A stretch of 20,407 nucleotides of DNA from a virus: the IMG/VR virus record IMGVR_UViG_3300030329_001304, positions 1 through 20,407 of that record; one strand, written 5' to 3'. Position numbers and translations under genes: made by a program. The notes below the pieces were generated by a model. That model was not told the DNA's origin, searched no databases, and was given only the letters and a program-made list of their open reading frames with translations. Positions 1 to 5,251 of this stretch are shown one piece after another (position 1 is the stretch's first letter; the number at the start of each line of letters is the position of its first letter).

Positions 1-1
1 G

Positions 2-577
2 ATATTCAAGAACAAGCAACAAGCTTGGAATGCTGTAGCACCTAAGTATGCTGAGAAGTGGGTTAAGTCTAAAGAGTACGCAATTGTTGGAGTTATAGAT
101 GTTGTATGTAATGATTTTGATGGTGGAACTACTCTATTAGATTATAAAACATCTAAGAGGTATGGTCCCTACCTACCAGAAGAATACTACCGTCAACTTA
201 TTATCTATGCATTTTTATACACATTAGAGATGGGAGAGATGCCTAACTTTGTAGGTGTTAATTATTTAAGGTTTGATGATACTTTCTTTGTTAAAGTTGG
301 TCAGGCTGAATTAGATGAAGCTAGAGACCTTATTAAAATGGTTCATGATTGTATCAAAGAAAGAGAAGAGTATGAAGACCGCTATGAACAAGTACCTCAA
401 AATCTTTGTAAATGGTGTTCCTTTCATAAATCTCAAGGTGGACCATGTGATGCAGAAATACCTAAATGGGAACCCAAAGGTAGAAAACGTAAGAAAGAAA
501 ATTACGCAGACATCGATTCATCTTTGAAAAAAGATTTAGATGTAGAGTCTCAAGCCCAGTTTCCAGACTTCGATTAG
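2..577 (+). CDS. Cas4/RecB-like PD-(D/E)XK nuclease, 5'-truncated
   Basis: The reading frame is open from base 2 to the TAG at 575-577 (191 residues seen), so the start lies off the window. Numbering from the first visible codon, it carries the PD-(D/E)XK core: D33 in GVID, D47-Y48-K49 in LLDYKTSK, then Q65-LII-Y69, the QxxxY motif of the RecB/Cas4 branch. Near the end are three cysteines, C136 and C139 (CKWC) and C149, spaced like the C-terminal part of a Cas4/AddB iron-sulphur cluster; the fourth cysteine would be N-terminal and is missing here. By family this is a DNA exonuclease for end resection or recombination in viral replication. It is followed at once by a promoter, so it ends an upstream unit. 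No CRISPR array or Cas1 is visible, so a role in spacer acquisition is not supported. Confidence 0.85.
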   Translation: MFKNKQQAWNAVAPKYAEKWVKSKEYAIVGVIDVVCNDFDGGTTLLDYKTSKRYGPYLPEEYYRQLIIYAFLYTLEMGEMPNFVGVNYLRFDDTFFVKVGQAELDEARDLIKMVHDCIKEREEYEDRYEQVPQNLCKWCSFHKSQGGPCDAEIPKWEPKGRKRKKENYADIDSSLKKDLDVESQAQFPDFD

Positions 578-578
578 G

Positions 579-594
579 GTAATCTTTATATAGT
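579..594 (+). promoter_or_regulatory. Archaeal TATA promoter, class A (first copy)
   Basis: GTAATCTTTATATAGT, with the TATA core CTTTATATA at 584-592. The identical 16-mer recurs at 2691-2706. The next start codon, 615, is exactly 23 bases after the box and has no SD motif (preceding bases are A-rich), so the transcript is predicted to start at or next to the ATG. The promoter begins one base after the stop codon of the nuclease gene. Its placement and repetition make it a confident archaeal-type promoter; there is no experimental support. Confidence 0.8.
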
Positions 595-614
595 CGCGTC
601 GTGTAAAAAATAAC

Positions 615-1622
615 ATGGCGCGCGATGATTACGGAGCCATTTCTGTAATCTCTGATGAAGAACGAGAGATTTTAGGAATAGGTGGCTCTAAAAAACCTGA
701 TGATGAAGAAGGACTATTTGAAACCTTAGGTAAAGCAGCTGACAAAGCAGGCGATACTAAAGTAGGACAAAAGATAGGTTCTATACTCACGGTTTTAATT
801 CTCGCGTTTTTTGGTAGTGGTACTGGTGATATAGGTATGCTACAAGATATTTTTGGAGGAGAAGAAGAGGAACCCATGTTAAAGGGTGGATGCATGGACC
901 CAACTGCTATAAATTACAAACCGGATGCAGATTTTGATAACGGCAGTTGTACTTTTCCTCCTCCTGTAAAATATGGTTGTATGGATTCATCGGCTACTAA
1001 TTACGATAATCAAGCTACCCATGATAATGGTAGATGTCAATACTTAAATCAGAACGGTACAGGTAATGAAACTCAAACTAATGAAACAGTTTATGGATGT
1101 ATGGACATTGAAGCTAACAATTACAATGATAGAGCCACAGAAGATGATGGTTCTTGTGACTATGAAAACGAAGAGAACCACTGTAACCATACACAGTTAG
1201 TTCTATGGAATGGGCTACAGTATGGTAACTACTCGAGGGAAGATAATACTTTAGATATATATGTCGATATGGACACTAATTGTGATGACCCTGACGAGCC
1301 TCTACCTGTGTTGGTGTATTATGACGTGGGTCACTTTTTCCTTGACGAAGAGGGAAACGAAACGACCTTAATATATGACACCTTCGTATATGGAGAGACA
1401 TTCTTTAATGTGTCAGGTTGGGTTGAAGATACTCATTGGTTAAACTCAGGAGCAGAACCATATGAAGAAACGTTCGATAATTATACGGACGGCGTTTATT
1501 ATTTTTATGCAAGTTTCTTAGCTGATTGGAATAATACGGGAGAATATGAATGGGTTACAAGCATTACAAATTACCCGTACTACAGCGATGAAGATGAAGC
1601 ATTTAGACTGGAGGAGGAATGA
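615..1622 (+). CDS. Sequon-rich single-pass surface protein with three GCMD repeats
   Basis: 335 residues, family not recognised as a whole. Residues 1-53 are charged and contain no asparagine. A hydrophobic segment at about 54-75 (IGSILTVLILAFFG) looks like one membrane helix without a classical signal peptide. An acidic linker follows, then three repeats at about 92-113, 121-142 and 161-182 of the form GCMDxxAxNY...(D/G)GxC, a motif common in secreted proteins of marine Bacteroidota and archaea. I count ten N-x-S/T sequons, all after residue 91, and none before. Inference: N-terminus inside, C-terminus outside and probably N-glycosylated. The C-terminal half (about 190-335) is acidic and aromatic-rich, perhaps beta. 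It is the first gene after a leaderless-type promoter and overlaps the next gene by ATGA. It could be a virion surface spike or a protein placed in the host envelope. Confidence 0.7.
   Translation: MARDDYGAISVISDEEREILGIGGSKKPDDEEGLFETLGKAADKAGDTKVGQKIGSILTVLILAFFGSGTGDIGMLQDIFGGEEEEPMLKGGCMDPTAINYKPDADFDNGSCTFPPPVKYGCMDSSATNYDNQATHDNGRCQYLNQNGTGNETQTNETVYGCMDIEANNYNDRATEDDGSCDYENEENHCNHTQLVLWNGLQYGNYSREDNTLDIYVDMDTNCDDPDEPLPVLVYYDVGHFFLDEEGNETTLIYDTFVYGETFFNVSGWVEDTHWLNSGAEPYEETFDNYTDGVYYFYASFLADWNNTGEYEWVTSITNYPYYSDEDEAFRLEEE
888..1163 (+). repeat. Three in-frame GCMD...NY...GSC protein repeats
   Basis: Copies start near 888, 975 and 1095. Each encodes G-C-M-D, an A-x-N-Y core and a closing (S/R)-C followed by an aromatic residue; the two cysteines per copy could form a disulphide, and the Asp/Asn spacing resembles calcium-binding loops. 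Spacers differ (29 and 40 residues between copies), and the second spacer carries three of the N-glycosylation sequons. Confidence 0.75.
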
Positions 1623-1744
1623 AGGCTAGCGAAATGCTAGTTTTAACGAATATGTTAGGAAAAATAATCTCTGAATTGGATGATGTAAAAGCAATGATAA
1701 AAAAGAATACATTTGAAGAATCATATGGGGATGAGGAGGAGTGA
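1619..1744 (+). CDS. Small acidic helical protein (41 aa)
   Basis: ATG at 1619 overlaps the preceding stop (ATGA) and is preceded by GGAGG in 'tggaggagga', giving a clear SD and translational coupling. The 41 residues begin MKASEMLVLTNMLGKIISEL and end in acidic EESYGDEEE; the middle should form an amphipathic helix. The gene ends by overlapping the next start (GTGA). No family recognised. It resembles the 52-aa gene at 2262 in being a short acidic protein with an N-terminal amphipathic helix, so both may be small partners of the membrane proteins in this operon. The SD and the overlaps at both ends are the reasons for calling it real. Confidence 0.6.
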   Translation: MKASEMLVLTNMLGKIISELDDVKAMIKKNTFEESYGDEEE

Positions 1745-2265
1745 TAGAATGGATAGGAGTGTTAGAGATACTAGCAGTGGTAATGGCGAGCATAGCAGTT
1801 GTTATTGCTTTCGCGGTACTTGTCAATTTTGCGCGCCAAGCATTAAGACAAGTAAAACCAAAACTAGTACCTTTAAAAAAACAGAGACAGGAGAAAACAC
1901 AAATGAGTAAAGAAAAAGGAGAAGGTGTAACATTTAACGATATTTTTATGTTTATGATTGCAGTACCTTTAGTATTACTCTGGGTAGGTTTTGCAGGTTT
2001 TGTTATACACAGCGGGCTGCAAGACGATTCTGTTCTTGAACAAATCGAAGGTTATACAACTTTGATAGCTATCCTAGGAGGACCAGCCCTGCTGATTATC
2101 AAAGATGCTTTAGATGTCTGGAAACAAGAACAAGCTGAGAAAACCGCATTTTATAAAGTAAAAGCACAAGCTGTTATTGATTATAATGATGCTGCTCAGA
2201 AACAATCTCAGATGATAGAAGCCAAGGCACAAGAACAAGAACATAAGATGGAGAACAAAAAATGA
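1741..2265 (+). CDS. Three-helix membrane protein, holin-like candidate
   Basis: 174 residues from a GTG that overlaps the upstream TGA (GTGA). The GGAGG at 1735-1739 is only one base from this GTG, so initiation may depend on coupling from the upstream gene. Hydrophobic segments: about 7-30 (LEILAVVMASIAVVIAFAVL), 67-91 (IFMFMIAVPLVLLWVGFAGF) and 105-121 (YTTLIAILGGPALLII). Basic residues follow the first helix (35-52). The C-terminus (about 126-174) is a charged, Gln/Lys/Glu-rich helix, probably a coiled coil. Small size, several helices and a charged tail suit a holin-type or membrane-remodelling protein, but no lysin gene is present to support that and archaeal virus lysis genes are poorly known. 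An in-frame ATG at 1903 with its own SD could give a shorter two-helix form. Confidence 0.6.
   Translation: MIEWIGVLEILAVVMASIAVVIAFAVLVNFARQALRQVKPKLVPLKKQRQEKTQMSKEKGEGVTFNDIFMFMIAVPLVLLWVGFAGFVIHSGLQDDSVLEQIEGYTTLIAILGGPALLIIKDALDVWKQEQAEKTAFYKVKAQAVIDYNDAAQKQSQMIEAKAQEQEHKMENKK
1903..2265 (+). CDS. Possible internal-start short form of the membrane protein
   Basis: ATG at 1903 is codon 55 of the 1741 gene. It has AGGAG at 1889-1893 with a 9-base spacer, a better-spaced SD than the upstream GTG. The product (120 residues, starting MSKEKGEGVTF) would keep helices 2 and 3 and the charged tail. Long and short forms from one frame are known for holin/antiholin pairs such as lambda S; applying that here is inference. 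Confidence 0.35.
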   Translation: MSKEKGEGVTFNDIFMFMIAVPLVLLWVGFAGFVIHSGLQDDSVLEQIEGYTTLIAILGGPALLIIKDALDVWKQEQAEKTAFYKVKAQAVIDYNDAAQKQSQMIEAKAQEQEHKMENKK

Positions 2266-2420
2266 ACGACTTTGAAGGAGAAAGAGTGCTAGAACAGCTA
2301 GAAGGTATACATGAACTTCTAGCTTATCTAGTAGAAGCACTCGACACAGAGAGCTGCTGTTGCAGCGTAGAAGAAAACTGCTGTTGCAGTAAAGACAACG
2401 AATGTTGTGAGGAAGAATAA
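2262..2420 (+). CDS. 52-aa protein with cysteine triplets
   Basis: ATG at 2262 overlaps the upstream stop (ATGA); TAA at 2418-2420. Residues 1-30 form an acidic amphipathic helix (LEQLEGIHELLAYLVEAL). Residues 32-49 hold eight cysteines as CCC-x5-CCC-x5-CC, separated by acidic and polar residues. The helix plus cysteine cluster suggests metal or iron-sulphur binding, or a disulphide or acylated tail that attaches to membrane. No family recognised. It lies inside the coupled operon, one base before the next ATG, which supports real translation. Confidence 0.6.
   Translation: MNDFEGERVLEQLEGIHELLAYLVEALDTESCCCSVEENCCCSKDNECCEEE
2354..2389 (+). repeat. 12-bp direct repeat CTGCTGTTGCAG, two copies
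   Basis: Exact copies at 2354-2365 and 2378-2389, 24 bases apart, both in the same reading phase and encoding the cysteine triplets of the 52-aa protein. Each copy can fold as CTGC-TGTT-GCAG. The coding explanation (duplicated Cys triplet) is sufficient. Confidence 0.6.
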
Positions 2421-2421
2421 C

Positions 2422-2685
2422 ATGGTAGAAAAAATAACAAAAGGGGAACATTTCCACGGGAATAACCCAGATATGAAGCTATACTTCGAAAAACCAGACA
2501 AAGCTCAAATCGATGAGATGAATTACAAAAAGCCCACTACATCATTCAAAGATGTACAAAAACCAGAAGCCGCAGAAGGTAAACCTATCTATATGGATGG
2601 TTCAGACGTAATGTCTACTCCTAATGCAGATTTCATTGGTGACAAAGCAAATTTTGCACCGGGCTCAAAACGTAATACATTATAA
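2422..2685 (+). CDS. Unknown 87-aa hydrophilic protein
   Basis: ATG at 2422 follows the TAA of the 52-aa gene after one base, with the purine run GAGGAAGAA as a weak SD; an upstream in-frame GTG at 2407 is less likely because it lies deep in the previous gene. The product begins MVEKITKGEHFHGNN and is rich in Lys, Asp, Pro and Gly, with no hydrophobic segment and no cysteine, so a soluble, perhaps partly disordered protein is expected. No family recognised. It is the last gene before the second class A promoter and so closes the 615-2685 operon. Confidence 0.6.
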   Translation: MVEKITKGEHFHGNNPDMKLYFEKPDKAQIDEMNYKKPTTSFKDVQKPEAAEGKPIYMDGSDVMSTPNADFIGDKANFAPGSKRNTL

Positions 2686-2690
2686 ACTGA

Positions 2691-2706
2691 GTAATCTTTA
2701 TATAGT
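2691..2706 (+). promoter_or_regulatory. Archaeal TATA promoter, class A (second copy)
   Basis: GTAATCTTTATATAGT, identical over 16 bases to 579-594, with the TATA core at 2696-2704. Using the 23-base box-to-start distance of the first copy predicts a transcript start near 2727. It lies 5 bases after the stop of the 87-aa gene and should drive the small membrane protein and both terminase subunits. Confidence 0.75.
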
Positions 2707-2721
2707 AGGCTGTCCTACTAT
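2702..2721. promoter_or_regulatory. Inverted repeat overlapping the TATA box, candidate operator
   Basis: ATAGTAGG (2702-2709), a CTGT spacer and CCTACTAT (2714-2721) form a perfect 8-bp inverted repeat. With one G-T pair it extends to 2699-2724. It starts in the TATA box and ends just before the predicted transcript start, so it should act as DNA, as a repressor-dimer site that blocks TBP/TFB or polymerase. The sister promoter at 579 lacks it. The regulator is unknown. Confidence 0.5.
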
Positions 2722-2726
2722 GTATA

Positions 2727-2787
2727 GGCTCTCGCTGTAGGGCCATGGCATCACAGGATTCTTATCGCAAGTGTCTTTGTGAGAGCC
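2727..2787 (+). ncRNA. Predicted structured RNA leader at the transcript 5' end
   Basis: GGCTCTCGC (2727-2735) pairs with GTGAGAGCC (2779-2787) as a 9-bp helix with one G-U pair, closing 43 bases. Inside, CTGT (2735-2738, sharing one base with the closing helix) can pair with ACAG (2753-2756), its loop holding the palindrome GCCATGGC, and CTT/AAG around 2761-2771 gives a third short hairpin. The predicted transcript start coincides with the first base of the closing helix. The ATG at 2745 is in the loop. It could be a 5' stabilising or translation-control leader for the gene at 2811, or a separate small RNA. Folded by eye only; no known RNA family was recognised. Confidence 0.45.
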
Positions 2788-2810
2788 CCCAAATATGGAG
2801 ATATCAACAT

Positions 2811-3254
2811 ATGAACAATACAAATAATGAAACAGCTGGAAATGAGACAGCAACTAACGAAACCTCTGATGATGGTAACGTTACTGCAATCATCGACACT
2901 GTAAAAGAGTCTGGAATGTTAGACACAATAATGGATGAACCATTACTAATGGCACTTTGTGCTGTTGTATTAGGTATGGGTGGTTATATCGCTTATACTG
3001 TACCAGCAGTCAAAGAATTAGTTTTTAAATATATTAAGAACAATGAAGCTGAGTTAATGGACATGCTAGATAAAAATCTAACAAAAGCCCAGATGAAAGC
3101 TTTTGAAAAGCTAGACGAACAAGCGCAAAAGCACGTCAAAGATTCTTTAGTCCGAAATGTACTAATTACAGCTTGGGACGAGAAAGATGACGAGCTAGCA
3201 AGCCTTGTAAAATCTAAAGTCAAAGCAGCCCTCGATGAAGGGAAAGAGCTTTGA
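2811..3254 (+). CDS. Small membrane protein with N-terminal sequon cluster
   Basis: 147 residues from ATG 2811, preceded by GGAG at 2797-2800. An in-frame ATG at 2745 would add 22 residues but lies in a predicted RNA hairpin and lacks an SD, so 2811 is preferred. Residues 1-25 hold five N-x-S/T sequons (N2, N6, N11, N16, N23) in an acidic Thr/Asn/Glu-rich stretch. One hydrophobic helix spans about 44-63 (PLLMALCAVVLGMGGYIAYTV). Residues 66-147 are charged and helical. Inference: N-terminus outside and glycosylated, helical domain inside, the opposite orientation to the surface protein at 615. No family recognised. It overlaps the next gene (TTGA) and is co-transcribed with the terminases, so it is likely expressed with head genes; a virion membrane-interaction or lysis role is possible. 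Confidence 0.65.
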   Translation: MNNTNNETAGNETATNETSDDGNVTAIIDTVKESGMLDTIMDEPLLMALCAVVLGMGGYIAYTVPAVKELVFKYIKNNEAELMDMLDKNLTKAQMKAFEKLDEQAQKHVKDSLVRNVLITAWDEKDDELASLVKSKVKAALDEGKEL

Positions 3255-3586
3255 ACGTAGAGGAATACGAGCAAAGATTAAGGCAGAGGGTTGGAGAAGC
3301 TGAATATGAACGTCATAAAGAGCTTGTCCGCCTTCTGGCGCGCAATCTTGCTCTTGAAGATATACTTTGGGAGGAAATTCTTATATGTATTCGGGATGTT
3401 AACGCTAGAACAGAGCTCTTGCGCCAAAGAAATACAATCGTTAAAGACATACATACAGAATTCCGAGCGTTAAATATTGAAGTGCCAACAACTGTAGAGA
3501 AAAACACTGAAGCATTTGCTTCTTTCTTAGGAGAATTATCGGATGACGACAACAAAACCAAGTCTGAAGGGCCTACTGACAGGTAA
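3251..3586 (+). CDS. Candidate terminase small subunit
   Basis: 111 residues from a TTG at 3251 that overlaps the upstream stop (TTGA), with AGGGA at 3239-3243 as SD. The frame holds no other in-frame ATG, so TTG is the only good start. The protein is almost wholly helical (YEQRLRQRVGEAEYERHKEL onward), mixed charge, with an acidic end after about residue 96. No motif was recognised; the call rests on size, helical character, and position immediately upstream of and overlapping the large terminase, where small terminases sit. Small terminases bind packaging sites in viral DNA and regulate the large subunit. It overlaps the next gene by 44 bases in another frame. An unrelated small head gene remains possible. 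Confidence 0.5.
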   Translation: MNVEEYEQRLRQRVGEAEYERHKELVRLLARNLALEDILWEEILICIRDVNARTELLRQRNTIVKDIHTEFRALNIEVPTTVEKNTEAFASFLGELSDDDNKTKSEGPTDR

Positions 3587-5210
3587 AGGCGGTATAGATT
3601 CAAGAAGTCTAGAAGATATATTCCAAAACTGTAGAAACGATAAAGACAAGATGCGTAAATTAATACGTGCCTTTTGTTCTACTTACCTAATAGATGGTAA
3701 ACAAAGACCATTACTCCTAAGACCATTACAAGAAGATATAGTTTTAGAATGTCTAATGACAAGAACAGATGATAAACAAACTAAATTAGCAATTTTAGCT
3801 CCACGAGGCAGTGGGAAATCATTCGCTTTGTCTGTAGCAGTAACTATATATATGTTTTTTAATAGATTTAGAGATTTAGTATTTATACTGGCTCCTACAG
3901 AAGACCAAGCTGCATTAATCTTTAATTACGTTTATAGACATTTTGCTGATAATACTTTCCTAAATGGGTTAGTAGCTAATTATAGATTTCATAATAAGCC
4001 CAACATAACACTTAAGGGGGGCACCATAATGCGTAGGGCTCCATTAGCGCCTAGTAACCAAGGTCAAGCTATACGAGGACAACACCCTACATTCTTAGTA
4101 GTTGATGAGTCTCCACTCATCGACGATAGATTATTCATTGATAATGTAGAGCCTGCTATTGTAGCGAATAAAGCTCCTTTTATTAATCTCGGTACACCAA
4201 AATCTAAAGATAATCATATGTATAGATATTTATACGATGATGGCTATGCAGATACGTTTAAGAGATTACATTATACATGGAGAGACGCCGTAAAGAAAGG
4301 GGATGCTTATTCTGCTCCCTATACTGATGAAGAAATGTTAGATAAGATGACTGAATGGGGAGAAGATTCTATCTACTGGAGGACAGAATACGAGTGTGAG
4401 TTTGTAGAGTCTGTATCGAGTGTATTTAATCCAGAAAAAATTAAGGCGTGTTACGATGATTACCAAATTACTAGACTTGATGGGGATGGAGAGCAGGGAG
4501 GAGGCAATATTACTGTTGGTGTTGACATTGGCAAATCTGTTAACTCTACTGTTATTAGTGCATGGTCCCTTGAAAAGTCTGATACAGAAAATATTGCTAG
4601 ACTTATATACGTTGAAGAAATCAACGCCAGAACTGGTGGACATGATATTCCATACCAACGTAGACGTATCATGGACGTTACCAATAAGCTGGGTGCTAGT
4701 CGGCTCATTGTTGATTGTACTGGTATTGGGGGTGCAGTTGAGCAAGATTTGCGGCTGGCGTGCTTAGATTCTAATGTACATTTCGTACCATTCGTATTTA
4801 CAGGAGGACCAAAAGGAACTAAAACACAAATGTATAGAGATTTTCAGTCCTACATACAACAAGGACGAGTAAAAGTACCAAATCCAGAGAATTTAGAACC
4901 AGATATGGCTAAGTTAATACATAAATGGACTAGAGAACATATAGATTTAGAATTTACTATGGATGCTGCTAACAAAACTGAAAAGATTTCTGCCCCATCA
5001 GGTAAACATGATGATTATTGTGATAGTTCAGCTATGGCGTTACATGCTACATTAAGTATGTTACCTATGTCTGGGAACTTTGGACAGAGTATTATATCAT
5101 CTCCTATTAATAAACAAAATTATAGTGGAGGAAACCATAGTTCTCAAAAACTTTTTACTACGCGACAACGAAAAGTTACACTAAATAAGCAACCTTTAAG
5201 GGGTTTATGA
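3543..5210 (+). CDS. terL: Terminase large subunit (packaging ATPase-nuclease)
   Basis: 555 residues. The N-terminal ATPase has Walker A APRGSGKS (86-93, K92), and Walker B FLVVDES (184-190, D188 and E189), with an LGTP coupling motif at 216-219. The C-terminal RNase H-like nuclease shows the three acidic positions expected: D328 in VGVDIG, D391 in LIVDCTG, and D490/D491 with D494 in GKHDDYCDS. The enzyme docks on the portal, pumps DNA into the prohead and cuts the concatemer. Start ATG 3543 has GGAG at 3529-3532 and overlaps the preceding gene by 44 bases; a later in-frame ATG (codon 37) would not remove the ATPase domain, but the first start has the SD. The tail after about residue 505 is Ser/Asn-rich and probably disordered. 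Full length and intact motifs indicate a working gene. Confidence 0.95.
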   Translation: MTTTKPSLKGLLTGKGGIDSRSLEDIFQNCRNDKDKMRKLIRAFCSTYLIDGKQRPLLLRPLQEDIVLECLMTRTDDKQTKLAILAPRGSGKSFALSVAVTIYMFFNRFRDLVFILAPTEDQAALIFNYVYRHFADNTFLNGLVANYRFHNKPNITLKGGTIMRRAPLAPSNQGQAIRGQHPTFLVVDESPLIDDRLFIDNVEPAIVANKAPFINLGTPKSKDNHMYRYLYDDGYADTFKRLHYTWRDAVKKGDAYSAPYTDEEMLDKMTEWGEDSIYWRTEYECEFVESVSSVFNPEKIKACYDDYQITRLDGDGEQGGGNITVGVDIGKSVNSTVISAWSLEKSDTENIARLIYVEEINARTGGHDIPYQRRRIMDVTNKLGASRLIVDCTGIGGAVEQDLRLACLDSNVHFVPFVFTGGPKGTKTQMYRDFQSYIQQGRVKVPNPENLEPDMAKLIHKWTREHIDLEFTMDAANKTEKISAPSGKHDDYCDSSAMALHATLSMLPMSGNFGQSIISSPINKQNYSGGNHSSQKLFTTRQRKVTLNKQPLRGL

Positions 5211-5227
5211 GAAAAGCTTTATATACT
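5209..5227 (+). promoter_or_regulatory. Archaeal TATA promoter, class B (first copy)
   Basis: GAGAAAAGCTTTATATACT, with the TATA core at 5217-5225; it overlaps the terminase stop codon (5208-5210). It matches the promoter at 19483-19500 in the A-rich flank, the box and the ACT after it, then more loosely into an ATCA and TTAAT stretch. ATG 5252 is 27 bases after the box and has no SD, implying a leader of only a few bases. A perfect 10-bp palindrome TTAATATTAA lies at 5236-5245. It should drive the portal-to-capsid operon. Confidence 0.8.
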
Positions 5228-5251
5228 CATCACAGTTAATATTAAATAGCC

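Noticed and set aside
2407-2421. GTG 2407 as start of the 87-aa protein
   Set aside because: It lies inside the previous gene; ATG 2422 follows that gene's stop after one base and has a purine-rich SD region.
2727-2787. tRNA or tRNA-like gene
   Set aside because: The closing stem resembles an acceptor stem, but the length is 61 bases, no T-arm or anticodon arm with conserved bases is present, so only a generic structured RNA is claimed.
2745-2810. Start of the small membrane protein at ATG 2745
   Set aside because: No SD, codes for a cysteine- and arginine-containing leader unlike the rest, and lies in the predicted RNA hairpin loop; ATG 2811 with GGAG upstream fits better. Not excluded.
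3543-3586. Frameshift joining the 111-aa protein to the large terminase
   Set aside because: The 44-base overlap has a proper SD and ATG for the terminase, and the two proteins have separate expected roles.
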